Assembly (NCBI GenBank): GCA_015350385.1
Contig: WNKI01000002.1
Span: 1,124,989 to 1,188,988 of the forward strand
DNA: 64,000 bases
Source: Aculops lycopersici
Taxonomy: Eukaryota > Arthropoda > Arachnida > Trombidiformes > Eriophyidae
Direction: 5' to 3'
The notes below the pieces were generated by a model. That model worked only from the letters and a program-made list of their open reading frames with translations, was not told where the DNA came from and searched no databases. The translations under genes and the position numbers were made by a program. Within the stretch, counting starts at the first letter, position 1, and every line of letters begins with the position of its first letter. Below are positions 31,901-46,300 of this stretch, piece after piece.

Positions 31901-34900
31901 CATTTTATTATATCAACATTCAATTTTAGTGCCCTCGTCTTTTTGATGAGTAGAAAGTGTTTGAATCCAGTAGCTAGCCAGTCGGTCAGTCAGCTCACCT
32001 GGTGCACTTCCCCACCTTGTGGCGGGTTTAACTAGAGCAGAAGTCCTAGGAGAAAAGCTACTTCTTTCTCGAACGGAGAGCAACAAGTAGGAGTCTCCAT
32101 TAGCTTTTGTGTCTCTGTTTCACAGATAAAAATTACCGATGCCGATTGCAATGAATCAAAACGGCTACCAAAAAAGGAGTAGAACTGAGGCAGTTTTATA
32201 AATATTCCTACCCTTAAAAGTCGAAGATCTACTCGAGTTAGAAATAGATAAAGGCAATCGAGACGGCTTTCTGACGTTGGACAGTTTAGCTGCTGCCTGA
32301 CGTTTGCTTTGGTCTGGAATCAGATTGAGATTTGGATTCGAATCCGAAGTTGAACTTGCTGCTTTCTCGCTGCAATCCAATTCAATTAGCATGAACTCTC
32401 GGCCGGCTAGTGCAGATTGACACATGTCAAGCTGGAGCCGAGACCAGCTTGCGGCTGATATGACAACAACGACGATGCAAGGAAAGTGGGCGAAATGACG
32501 ACGACGATGACCACTAACGGCTTTAACCTTGTCGTCGTGGTTGTTGTCTTTGTCTGCAGGTGATGCTAATTAAAGCGCCCGGTGTGACCACTTACCTGGA
32601 CAAATACGACAACCACTACCACTTTAAGAGAGAACTCAAGTATATAAGTAAGCAGGTGAACTCACGCTTGAGGTAAAACATATCATGCTGCTCCTCCTAT
32701 CCTGTCTCTCGATTACATAATAATAATAATAATAATAATAATAGTAACAAGCGAGGGGGAGAGAGAGAGAGACAGAGTTGAGTGAGCTACCAAGCGACTG
32801 ACTCCAGGCGACAGTTCAAGCGTTGGACAAGTTCAAGTTGCTTGCCGGTCGGCCAGCGACTTGCTTCTTGGCACAAGGCACCTGTTGCGTCAATCAGCTT
32901 GCATCATGATGCGTACCCAGTTTGGCCATCAGTAATATCTAGTGGCCTCAGGTGAGGTTTAAGCGACGACGACTCGTCGTGGATGCGACGGCGGCGGCGG
33001 CATAAGTCACCACAAGCAACCACCACCTGTTGTCGCTCGTCGGCCTCGAGCGAGTTTGTATTGGCTCTCCCAGGTGAAGATGGCGGCAAGCGTTGAACCT
33101 TTTAGTCAGTGAGCAAGTCAGCGAGTTGGTTGGACGACACTGACTGCCTGACTGACTGATATATCTGGAGCAGGTAGTTGCTAGGAGATGCTAGCCTAGC
33201 TTATGATACTCCCAGCTGGCGTCAGATGAAATGAGAAACTTTGATACATTCGTGCGTTCTTTAGAAGCAAAACTCTAAATGAAACGTTTGCCTTTCAATG
33301 TTTGCTCTTGAACTTACGCACGATCAATTGTACGATTAAAGAATCATACAATATTGGCATTCACCTCATGCTTCAACTTACAAGAAAAGCCGAAACCACC
33401 GAAACAAGCCACCAAACCTCGAAGCTCTCGATCCTTTGAATCTTCGAGGGGGATTGATATTTTGCATGCTGCGCTCTCCCTTATTTGACGCATGCCTCGA
33501 TTGCAGATTGTCAGTGGTGATAATTTTGTCTTCTTTTTTACGACCACCTTTACGACGATCGTTGTTTAATTAGACTGTCATGTCTTGGTTCTCACTTGTG
33601 ACCAGCTGTTTGCTCGATTGATTTGCGAATCCCCGAGGCGCAGGCTCGTCGTTGTCGTTGTTGCATTGAGGCAATGAGTGGGCTAAGTTATCAAGTTTAA
33701 TTTAATGAATGGTCACTGTTAAGGAGTGTCTCTTGAGGAGCTGTAACCGCCACCTGTTTCTCTTCTGCTTGATTGACATTATCTTTAGCACAGATGACTA
33801 TCTCTCCAAGGCAACAATTCCTTTCTTCTGTCTATCCTTAACCAGAACTCTCGCTGTTTGCTAAGAAAAAGAAGAGCTCACCACGCAACAATGCCACAGA
33901 GAGCCAAATCAACAGGTGATAGTGCCACTCAATGGAAACTCGACAGAATCTTGGAGTGCCGCGGCGAATGGATTGTATTCGGCGTGCGAATGCAGAATCA
34001 GGAAGCCACATGATTGCGTAACAACATTCTCACAGTCTAACACTCTGCTCGCAAAGTTCCGTTGTTATTGCAATGCTAGACAGGTGGCCGAATTGATGTA
34101 CGAAATTTATCGGCACTCCCGACTGTCACCGCAACGAGCACTTCCTCATTTCATTTCCTTTTGCTTCATTTCAGCCTACGTTTGTACCACTTGATCCATA
34201 TACATAAAACCTTTGAGTGCCATGACACGACACCATCAGTCTGTCTGTTGGACAACGAGATATATGTTTGGTGGTATATTACAATAAACCTCAAGTGGTG
34301 GAGTTTTTCTTCTCCTGGCCAAGTGCGTGAATTTCCCTTCCAGATTCCGTTTTCACTTCGAGTTCCATCCGCAATCGATCACATTCTGAAGACGCTGCCA
34401 TAGAGATACGCAAGATTCGGGTGATTCGAGAAAAGTGTGTGGCCGGTCAGTGTTTTGAGGGGAGAAAGTCTTGCGCTTCAGCAACAGGTAGTTGCACTTG
34501 GATAGTATTGCGCGCTGAGGCGAGCAAATCAGCGGGCGACTTAACTCTACGCTTCGAGCTTCAAGATCGAGAGAAACTTCGATTGGCCGGCTAGCTAGCC
34601 TGCCTTTTTAATCTCGAAGCTCGTTTGTGTGCATTTGATGACCCGAGTCTTTGGGGTTAAGATTTTTCAACATTAAAAAGTTGGCGTCGAGGAAGCGAGC
34701 TCGTCGGATTGGAAATTGAAAATATGCAAATCATTCTGTCCACTAGCCGAGAATAAATCCGAAGTCTTTGCTCTCGACGATGAGACGTGAGTTTTTGCGC
34801 GCGCGCCAACAACCACCTGACGATCGGCTGGCTCGCCGAAGCCGATCGTTCGGTCGAGTTTCTTGCCAACCGAACGACTAAAACTACGTGGACACGACCA

Positions 34901-37900
34901 CGACCACCACCGTCGCCACTGTCTCCCAGGTGGAAGATGCATCCACAAATACAGGTTAAATTTTTGGCGAGCCTCCGATCAACGAAGGCTTGCAAAATGA
35001 TCGGGGTGCGCCAATCGATCTAATCTCAACCCTTTGGCATCATGAGCGGCAAACGTTGCGGTTGCTGGTGGGCTTATGCTAATGGAGGCGTAAATCGTGC
35101 AGTATTATTATTATCATGCGACTTGTTTCTTGAGTCGGCGTTATGGTTGCCGTTTTTAAATCTCGTTTGATTTCCATCGGCAAAGGACAAAGAGTGTGTG
35201 TGAGAGGTAGAGAGACGGCAAATCAAAAATCATATTAACAATTTGAGTGGGCGATTTTAGTGCCAGGTTTCGTTTGACTTTAGTTTGCTATGAGAATAAA
35301 AAAAACTCCATTCACTTAATACTAAAGTAGTAGTAGTGGTGGTGATGGTGGTGGTAGTGAAGCTACAATGGCAATTGGATTTGCAGAAATTTCAGGTAGT
35401 CGAGCCGAAAAACTTGGTCGCAAATAATTATCTTTGTTAGTATTATTATTATGTGATGGGAATGCGAGCTTTTTGTCGTCCAATTTTTCCGCTGCCTCTT
35501 CTTTGCTCGCGCTAGCAGAGCTAGTGAGTTGTGGCTTAAGGCAACAGGTGTGATTGATTTTATGGAGTCATTGTGTTTGCACTAAAAATTACCACCATCC
35601 CCTCGGCTGTCGATGTAGCCAACGGTCATGACTGCGGAAGATTGTGCAACAGATTTAATTTTTTTTTCTTTTCAGAAAAGACGAGCAACAGGTAGTGGCT
35701 GTTCTGAGTGCACAAAGGAAATGCGACTGACGACCACCTTAGACTTTGGTCCGAGATTGAAATTGAAATTGAATTAAGATTCGAACAAGAGAAGTGCCAT
35801 TGAGGATAAATAAATGTTGCCATTGCCACTGCTGCTCTCGTTGCTTGACGGCGGCGAGCGATTGTGCCATCGAACAAGTGGACCCCGCGGGCGTCACTGT
35901 AAACTTGGCAGGCATCTCACGCCTGCCATTTCGCTTCTCCTTTCGGCTGGCAACTTTGTGACTGCTGCTCCCCGCTTCAATTTGCAGGTAACCAACCACC
36001 AAGATCAACATCAATACCAAGTCAAATGTTTGGTCTTCTTTGTTTATCATCATTGCAAACATCGCGATCGCTCTCTCACACACATACGCTGGGCAACCTG
36101 GAACGCGACAGCTGAGTACCATGGAGTAAATCGCTCACATCAAACTCGCTAACACATTTACTTTCACTACACACCTGTTGTCGTTGGATTCCAATCATAA
36201 TTGAAAGCAGAGAAGCTCGCACACCTTTCCCACCAACTCGCCGACCACTTGACTGTTTGATGCCAAGTGATTGCGTTATGATAAGAATCATAATAATAAC
36301 AGTAATCGAACGACAGCACACTCATCTTAGCGCGAGATAATTTTTCGCGGTTAGGAGTATTGAGGAAGCAGGGCTACTTTTATTGCCATTGCCATCTCAC
36401 ACAGCTACTCCTCTAACCGCCGCCAACTTAACAAATCATCAATCGACACTTGGGCAGTTTGCTTTGCTACACAGAGCTTTCCAAACAAGCGAATGTCAAG
36501 TTCAGACAGTCGAACGCGAACCAGACGTTGCCAATCAAATGTCGATTCTCTGGCATCAGCTTGCATCGCCACCAGTTAGATACAGCTACCGTATTTTTTG
36601 CGCTTTTTAGCCAGGTATCTAGCTGTTTCTCAATTTTGCCAGCCAAACCACCAGTTGGCCATCTAGCGAGTTAGCGAGCAATAGACGGTTTATTTCTCGA
36701 AGATGAAGAGTGGGAGAGAAACTGAGCTTCAATTCCGATTCAAATCTACATTTCAGCGCCCGAGTCCATTGAACTGGCTGCGGCGGCGACGACGGTGGCG
36801 AGAGCAACTCTATTGCGGTCGCCTTTCGGCCTCGTCGCGCTCTCACGCGGCCAGACGACGAAAGTGACCGGGAGTCTGTGCTGGGTGTCTGTCTTGGTCT
36901 TGTTTCACAAAACGTACTCCACGCATCATCACCATGAACCCTCGGTGCCATTCATCGAGAGCGGAAGTTGCCTTTGCTGTCGCTGGCGGCCGTTAAGCCT
37001 CCAGCCGCTTTGCTAGAGCGGCGTGTGGGGGCGTGTGAGAATCGGTTGTGGTGGCCATCTTGTCTTCCTGTGCTGCTCAAATTTAATCGACTCAAATTAA
37101 AGCTAAGTGCCACTAGCAATGGAAAGGAAGACCACGATGGCATTGAGTTAGTTCTTGCGGCAAAGCGACGCCAAGATACAGCCAAGGCGGTAGCTGCAAC
37201 GTGGCGCGTAAGACTAGCGGCGGTAATCCGACATCATAACGTTGCGTAACACTGACTTCAAGCCAAACCCTAAACCTTTCACCTGAGCTCACGATTGTGC
37301 GTTCAGCTCTCTCTCTCTCTAAATTGATGACCAACTTTTAGCGTAACGCTTTGTATCTCAGCTAACTCGACTCTTCGGTTACCATTAGATTGCTGCTTGG
37401 CAAACGAGCAATTCAAGTCGCTTTCTCATCGCGGACCAACTCTCTTTCTATGAGGAAAAAACGACTTAACAGACAAACAGATTGTCGCCTCGCTTAACGC
37501 TCGCCATCAAGTTTACCATCAAGCTGGTGGACGATTTCCGACCACCGAGGTCGTCAGATGTAAGTTGCGCTCTTGAAATTGAATTTGTGAACGCAATTGT
37601 GTTGCGTTGCATTCAAAAAGACACACTGCCCACTATACTGCACGCAACAGTAGCGAGCAATTTGATTGATTATCCTGACACAAAACGGCGATGAGCGTTT
37701 GCCGTTCTCCATTTGCTGTTCATTTGAAGCAAAGCCAGACAAGCTCACCTGGCCGCCGGAAAATCGCTGGCCACTTGACTCGCTGGCCAGTGGTCGTTTG
37801 GTTGGCTCTAGGAAGCAAGGCGACGTCAAGGAAGTGAAAACGAGGAGCGCTTTGCGATTACAATGATGGTGATCAATGAACGCGCTGGCCATTTATCGCA

Positions 37901-40026
37901 ACCTGGAGAACACGACCATCTACCTGTTGATTCTCGCCCGCCCGCCTACCACTTGAGCGTAGAGCCAAAAAGTGTCACACAAATTCAGTGGCCATCGGTG
38001 ACAGAGCAGGATTCGCGGTCAACCTCGCCTCAACGACGACAATAGTTAAGTCTTGGCACATCAACGCCACTGATTACACCGAATTGGAGGCAACAAGTGG
38101 CTGTCCCTCCGCCGGGTGAGTCCAACTCATTAGCTCACTTTTTGTATGTGTCGCCTAATTCAAGTTACCTGCTCACCTCTTGGAAGCATGTTGGAAATTT
38201 GGCGAGAGAAAATCGTGCGGCTCCAATCAGCAAACACGCCACAAGAAGGCAGCCAGCGAGAGTTGTAACTCGCAACTTGCAAGGCTAATCCTGCGGATAC
38301 TTCAGAGGGACTTGCGACCGTCCATTTGTCTGTCCATCTTGCCCTCAGTATTCATCGGTTGTCCCTTTCACAGCGCCGCTCACCTGTTGCACATTCAGCT
38401 ACGACCACTACAGCGACAACTACAACCACGATGGCGACTCGCAAACCAATAGCTGCAAGCGACTGCCAAGATCTTTTCGCAGCGACTTGGCGAATTGGCG
38501 GCCCAAGCTACAGCGATTCAAGCTTGACCACAGCAGCAAGGCGACGACCACTAACGCAACTTAGGAGCATAACGTAACGGACGGCTTAGCTTGCAACGCT
38601 GGCGGCTAGATCGTCTGTGAGATGCAATAAACTTATCTTTGGGTCGCTCCTATCAATCGTCGACGGTCTTGCAAGCAAAACCACGAAGACGAGTGAGGAG
38701 AGCGTCGTTAAAATTTAGTCTGCGTCTCTCATTCGCTCACTCACTTTTTGCTTGCAAACTCTCAATTCAGTCAGCCAAAAAGCAAACTTACAGCATAAAA
38801 TTCGTGCTCCAACTGATCGTACGTCAATTTCCGTACTTCATACTTTAGTCCCAATCTCGAAATCGAGAGAGAGAGAGAGGGATAGAGAGAAAGGGAGAGA
38901 AGGAGAAGGGGAAAGATGTTTTGTGGGAAATACAACGCCGACTCAATGGCAGTTTATAAAGCTTATGTCTCTAAGGCGAAGATTTTTTCCTCTGTTTGAA
39001 AATTTGAATCAAGATGAAATCAAATCTCTCAGGACTTGCTCGATGCGAGCACTTGCATTTCTTTTTCTCTTGCTCCATACAAAAAAAAATGAACCTCTTA
39101 TTGTTGCATCCACCCTCAACCGCAATGAACTGAGTTATGGTTTTGACTATAATTGATGAGATGTTACCTCTGTTACATACAGATGCAACAAGTTGCAGCT
39201 GCGTGCAAACAAGCCAACAGCGTGCAACGCGAGCGAGTCAGGGACATTCTATTGGCTCTTGGTTGTCAAACACAAATGAGGTAACAGGTAGAGGAGAAAG
39301 GTAAAAGATTGAACTTGACTCGATGGTAGCATGGGTCGTAAATTTTGCGCGAGCAAGCAAAATTCAATCAAAAGGTCGGTCTGTCAATCGGACGTCAGTT
39401 TGGTGGTGGCGCCACTTTTTGTTCTAGTTTTCGGCGCGCGCAGCGCCACCAGCGGTCAGCTCGCTCCTAAGAAGCGGCTCCTTGCTTGGCCAGCTATGCG
39501 CAACAAACCCTCTCTCTCTCTCTCTCCCTGCCAATTGAGATTCCACCAATGAGCGCGAAACGGGTGATTAAGCGACCATTCTCACTCGCACCTGTGGCTT
39601 CTTCTACCTGTGACTGACAACAAACAAGAGCTGCAACAACAACGACAAGCGGCACCATCATAATCATCATCAGCCCTTCATTTATCATCCAAAAAACTAA
39701 CCAACAACTTGTTGCTCCTCCTCCTCCTCCTCCTCTCTTACCTCCAAAACCAAACTAAATAACAAACTTACACCAGCAAGGAAAATTGATTCTTTCTCAC
39801 GCGCACCTCTACAGGCACAACGAACGAGCGCGCGCGACACAACTTCCGACAGGCTAACAAGCAACAAATGGACCAATAAAACAGTTTGTTAGTTCAAGTT
39901 GGCTCAAAGTCTGAGACAAGAGAGTGGAAAGAGAAATTTACTCACGCTAATCAAGTTGCACATCTAGTGTGAATAGAAGTTGGCATAGATAAAGATAAGA
40001 GAGTCTAAGTGGACCACGAATTGAAG
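22931..40026. other. 17-kb gene desert, probable regulatory domain
   Basis: No frame over about 160 codons, no conserved domain, and frames overlap on both strands. The first 1 kb contains the RpS6 promoter. From about 24.3 kb the DNA becomes rich in CAACAGGT/ACCTGTTG, CAACAAGTG and CAGGTAG-type words (see the separate entry). It also has many GA, CT, AAT and GGC repeats. In a window where other genes are close together, such a large empty block next to the Gln-rich gene at 40 kb suggests enhancers or long non-coding transcripts. I cannot exclude small untranslated first exons. Confidence 0.5.
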
Positions 40027-43000
40027 ATGGATAGCGATTCGCGCCAGCGCCGAGTGGTCTTGTATAGCAACAGGTCTGACTCTAGAACAATGAATAGCAC
40101 CTACAGTTCAGCAATCAGCACAAGAGCTCGCCGAGATCTTCAAGTAACTAAAATGTCGCGAAACAGTGGGAGTAAAATCGATATGCAAAACCGGAAGTTA
40201 CAAGCAACACCAAAGGCAGGTGGTTGTCGCACAAATAATAGAAGAAGCAGCAGCGGAATCCAATCGACTTCCGATGCAAAACTAAACCTCTCATTGTTTC
40301 TCATTCTCTCAACATTAGCTTGCCAGCTTGTGATCTTGTCTGCGACTCAACTATCCCCAACGTCGACATCGTCATCTCCAACTCCCTCGCCAAGTTCAAG
40401 TATCAAGTCGGCCACCACTGCAGCGTATAGCGAGCCAATCAAGTGGTCCTTCGGCGGATGGGCGCCTCTAAATGGCCAGCTACCGCCAGGAAGTATCGGC
40501 AAATTAAATGCAACAAGTGTCTCCGCAATGAACGTTCGAAGTGCAGGCCAACAGCAGGCAACCTCGCCACTTCCGCTGGACGCACGCACAAGTGCCAAGA
40601 TTATCAACACCAAACAAGTGGTCAATCAAACCGCTCACAGGCAACAGGTGTCGACGCACGAGGCCTTGAGCGAGTCGGCTAGCAATAATGAGCACGCTCA
40701 CATGATGCAATTGCAGCAGCAAAACTACCACCAACAAAATCGCCCGCAACAAGCTGGGCCTGCCTATGCAATGATGGCGCCACAACACCAAGCGCAGCAG
40801 TTCTCGCCGCCGGCCCCAACACCAATCGTGCGCGACCACCTTCTACCTGCCCACTCGACCAGGTACCGTTCCCAGCCGCACCATTCAGCTAATGCTAATT
40901 TTGCCGGTGGGTACGAGCAGCACAACCAAATGATGCATCACCATCACCAGCAACAGCACCACCAACAACGACCCATGGCTCCACCAATGGCCGCCTCCCA
41001 GCTCCATCCGCAACACCAGGCCGCCAATGGAGATGGTGCGCACCAAATGATGCACATGCACCAACAGCCGAGACCGCAAATGATGCACGCACACCGTGCA
41101 TCTCCTCAGCAGTTCTATCAGCAGCAGAAGCAGATGCACCAGGAGCGCCATAGGCAACACATGATGCAACATCAGCAACAAGTCGCCATGACTCAACAGC
41201 AACATCGCAACAACATCAACAACAACCACCACCACCAACGTAATAGGCCGCCAATCATGATGATGCCATCAAATTTTCCACCTCAACATCAGCAGCAGCA
41301 GCAGCATCATCATCACACCCAACAACAAGCTCGGCCACACCATCAACACCAGCGACCGCCATATCATTTGGAGCAGCCACCTGTTGGAGCGCAGCATCAA
41401 CACCAACACCAACAATCACCTGTTGCTCAAATGCCACCAGGACAGATGCCAGTGCATCCAGGTTCTCCACAACATGTGCACCAATCAGGTGACGAGCAAC
41501 CGATTCCACAAGTTGGATCCTTCAAAGTTATCCCGGGCGAGCAGCCGATTATGTTCACTCATTCGATAAGCAACGAGAGGATTCCCATGATCGAGGTTGG
41601 CGGCTATCAAAATGTATCGAGCACACCGGCAACTCCTGTGGAGGCGTCGGTAGCGCCGGAACAAGGATACTCCAACTCGCCCACCATGGCCGCAATTGAG
41701 AAGGATAATTTGAACTATAACAACGCTTTGAATCAAGTGACAAAATCGCTGAACGAAGAGCATCAACAACAACAACAACTACAACAACAACAACAACAAC
41801 ATGAGCAACAATCGAACAACATACAAGAGATCAAGCAAAGGCAACAATACGAACACCAACAACAGCGACAGCAACCACCTGCTGAAAAGGCCAGCGGCTC
41901 GAAGCCTCCTTACCTGACCATTCCAGTTGCCGTTGAGACGGAGGGCGACAAAGTGTTGACTTCTGATGACATAAACGAGATTGAGAAGCAAGTAATTAAT
42001 GTGTTGCCAAATCTCAAGACTGCCAACAAGATTGTAAAAATTGCCGACGCCCACCTGTCGTTGTCTAGCTTGAAGGAGGCCACTGATGCCGCGGCTGCAG
42101 TTGCAACTTCCGGTCAGCACCCAAACAATGACAACAGTAAAGAGCACCACTCGCAGCAGGAGCCCATGACTAGCAATGGACCGGAGATGCACCGGAACAA
42201 CTTCCAGGAGCACCGGATGACGTTGAAGCAGTTGGCGCAGGATGCGCATAGGGATAGGACAACAGCGGCTCAGCAGCAGCAGCAGCAGTATCCAAGTAGC
42301 ACCACAAATGCCATGCAACAGCCACGCCAGCAACTTTCCGGCTCAACCGAGGCGCCAGGCGTTTCACATGGCAACAATCCCTACGGCTCACCTGCAGCCA
42401 GCTCGCCAGGACCGCAACACAACGAGCCCACTCAGGTGGCCATGATACAGGACGTTGTTGATCCCACCAAGCAATTGGAGCACCAGTACTACGTTGCCGC
42501 TGGGCCCGTCCAAGAAGTCGGCACCGTGGATCCCGACCAACTTTCAGAGTATAATCTCATTAAGAATGATCTCCTCAACAACTTCCGGTACGAGCCAACG
42601 CGCGCCACGCCCTCTGCCGCTTCCGGTTACCATGCACCCTCATCTTCGTCGTCACAACAACGACAGAATCAGCAGCAGTACACCTCTTCAACACCGCCAA
42701 TGCAATCGAATCATGAACATGAGGGAGGTAACCAGGTACAGGACAACAAGCAACCGTTGCCTTATGGAGCTCGGCCAGGCGCTAGTGTAACCAGATACTT
42801 CACTCACCAACCGTCGACACGACAATATGGTCGCGGAAGAAACAATGGACAACAATATGGTGGCAGCTCGACCACCAAGACCATTCTAGGTGGCCGCAAG
42901 GTTTCGGAGGTAATGCGCAACTTGATTCACACAACACCCGTGCCATTGACCTCGCCAATGCATGTGCCAAGTGTTGAGCCGGAAAAGGTAGACGCCATTC

Positions 43001-43324
43001 AGTTGATTGCTGGCCATTCGGCAAACGATAAGAATCCAATGGTGGTGGAACCGCACCAGTTGGTTAGTCACACGCCCGACGGCGGAATCGACTACAATTC
43101 CGGAAGTGGCGGCAATCAGCAAATGCAACAACACGAGCCCCAACAGCACCAACATCAGATGCAATATTTGCAAAACCAATCAGTAATTTATGAACCACAA
43201 CATCAACCGCCACAATCCGCGCAACAACAAGATGCAATCATTGAGTACGTGGCTTTGGCTGATCCGAGAGCGCAACCGAATGGCGGCCAAGTTCAACAAG
43301 GATACGAGCAGCAGCAGCAGCAGC

Positions 43325-43358
<34 letters not shown>

Positions 43359-46300
43359 CAACCAAGAGGGAGAGCCTCCGAGGCCAACCTTCTCCTACGA
43401 TTACACAATATCCAGCGAGCAACAAGGCGGCCAGACAACGAGCTTAGCCGACGGCGTCACCCCCACTTACGTAACTATAGCCGAACCTGCTTTGGTTCAA
43501 GCCGCAATGCAAGAGCATCGAGAGCAACAACAACAACAACAACAACAACAACAGGTTGGCGGTCAACAGCCGGCTCTGGCTTGGTCGCCTTCGGTGGCCA
43601 CCGAGCATCAGCAGCAACAGGAGGAGTTGAGTGGCCACGCGGCGCCCCAGATGGACATGCCCGCCACTGCAGGCTACGACTATTTCCAACAACATCAACA
43701 ACTACATGGCTCCTCGCCGGCTCCAGGCAACCAGCAAGTTAGCGACTATCAGCAACAATCACGAGATGGAGAGCAGGAGCAGCCAATATGGAGGAGCAAA
43801 GCGGGCGGAAGTCAGCCGAATCCAGGTAAGTTATTAGTTTGAGTTGATGATAGTTGAGAGTTTTTCGGTGATTTACCTGAGGCGAAATGCAATTTTCTAG
43901 GGGGGAGGGGGCTTTTTTCTTACTTTAATTTAAACTAGCAAGCCGAACAAACTCCAACTTATCCATTTAACAGGGATAATTAAGTTTATCTCTCCCTTAT
44001 TGTACTTTTCCCCCTAGATACATGATATAAATGATATAGCACCAATGCAGTGGCAACTTGTTGGCCAACTACGTTAGTTTGGTAATACAATACATGCAGT
44101 GTCTTGTCTAATGAACTCGAAAAAGACAGACTAGAATCAGCGCGTTGCCTGTGGCCGCAGGTAACATTCAATTGATCTCCTTTTGTGCAGCGGATTGTGC
44201 TGGCTTATCGATTGTGTGCGAGGCTGCCGCGGACGCAACAAGTGGCCAGCTTAACCCTCTCTCAAGCCCCTTGCGCGATCACCACCTGTTGCTACAAGCG
44301 CGGATGTAAAAGATTCTCCACTCCTTAATGAAAACTCACTTCTTCTTCTTCTTCTTCTTCTGCTCCCTCTCTCTTTGGTATTGCCGCCGACGTCGAGGAT
44401 ACAAACACAATTGATTATTAGCTTGACTACCCGCCTGCGAGCGGCCACTAAATCACTTCCTCTATCTTGTCGTCGACATTCCTGTTGAATCGACCACACG
44501 GCAGGCCATACGAGAGAATAACCACTTGTCGCTCCGAGCTCAAGAGTAGAGCTTCATAACAGTGCCCTACGAAGAGGAACAGCGACCATCGGCCACTATC
44601 ATGGTGATCGATGGTTCGTCCATCCGTCTGCTAATCAATAGCAACCTTTTTCATTGTGTGTGGCCCGACGAGTTGAGAGGAGCAAGCAGTCAGGTGTGCG
44701 GCAACCACCTGTGCGACCATCCGGTTTGGTTCGGCCTGCGTCGTTATCAATGTTTCGACTGCAGTGTTGCCATTATAATTGACGACCGTAATGCTTCCGT
44801 CCAAAGTGGAAGAGATAGAGAGTGTTGGTAATCACTGTAACTAACCTTCCCTCACTACACCTCCACTAGACTGCTAGAGGAGGAGGAGGAGAGTTGGTTG
44901 ATTTGTTAGCAGGCTCGGCAGCACGTTTGCTCTTGACAATCGTGGTGGTGGTGGTGGTGGTGGTACCAATGGCAAGTCGATTGCACAACAAACAATGACA
45001 TCCCCAGCCAGCAAAACCAAGACTAGGGCAGTGGCCGGAAGTTGAGCTAACACAATCACTGCAACTGCAACGCAGCGGCAGCAGCAATCGTACAAAGTGG
45101 ACATTATCTTTTGGGTCGTGTTTTTCTCAAAAACATCATCATCATCATGACCATCATCATCATAACTCTCGCCGTTGCTCATTTTGCGGCACACACTAAA
45201 TCATTCGCCTAGCTATACCATTACCTCTCGTTGAATTGAATCGAAAATGCGTGATCTTGAGCTTCAAGGCAGCAGCAACAAGCGGCAGTTGCAGTGGAAT
45301 TTGTGCTAGCAGCCGACCAACTGTGTAGGCCAGTTCCACGTTAATTTTTCAAGTAGAAGTGGACAATGAATGACAGCACGGGCAACAAGTGGAATCACAC
45401 ACACACATACTCATGCGATCTTGTTGTTGTGATCTCGGCACGATTCAGTCTTGAAATATTGCAAATCATATCATTACATCGCGCTCAGGTAGCTCACCTG
45501 AGCCCAACTTCACCAGTTGCTGCCCCTCCAGCTTCAATTGACTCACGCTCACATGGCGCCCAGCGAGTGAGAGTTCCGGTTGCGTCGCAGTCAACGTTGA
45601 AGCCGACGAGTTAACTTACTCAAAGATTCGCTCAATTGGCTTTTTCGTTTCATTTTTTTGGATCAGCAACCAGAAAAGTCTGCCTGCTTGTAGGAATTTG
45701 TAACAAACTATTGTGCGCCAACCAGTTGGTAGATGTTGCGCAACAAGTGAGCATTCAACTTACGCGATCCAAATGGAATGGTCAATGAAATTGTATGACT
45801 ATACAGTCAGTAGGCCATGTGCCACATTTTTCTACTTTAGCCTCCTGTGGAAAACTAGCTGCAACGATGGACCTGGCAAGTCGAACATTGCGCTCGCAAG
45901 TTATGGTTTCAAAATGGAATCAACTCATGATGTCTCTCGGTTGCAGCCGGCCAAAACAACTGACTGCTACATCTACTTTCACCTCTCCATGTTATGTGCC
46001 ACTAAAGACGGCCACTAAAGTGATTCAAAGCTACAAATTTCTTGAACTGAAATGTTGTAGAGAAATCGTGAGATGTTCTTCGATGCCAATGATTTAATTT
46101 TCCTCTCTCTCTCTCTCTCTCTTGCTCTTGCTCTATCCACTAGCTGATCTAATATAAACTCTTTTTTATTTTGCTTACTTTCTCTCGGTGCTCAAAAACT
46201 CATAGACTAGAGTAAGGCACCTGAGTGTCTGAAGCTAATGTGCTGCAAGAAACGAGTTCTCGAGAGAATCAACCTGTTGAATTAGTTGAATTTGTAAAGC

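Noticed and set aside
22931..40026. Possible tRNA or known microRNA genes
   Set aside because: I looked for the tRNA T-arm word with a matching acceptor stem and for common conserved microRNA seeds by eye and found none. A covariance-model scan would be needed to be sure.
41779..42333. Minus-strand Leu-rich frame of 184 codons, and similar ones at 40885-41238, 43180-43701 and 47340-47963
   Set aside because: They are the antisense of CAA/CAG repeats in the Gln-rich gene, which read as Leu/Val runs; there is no independent support.
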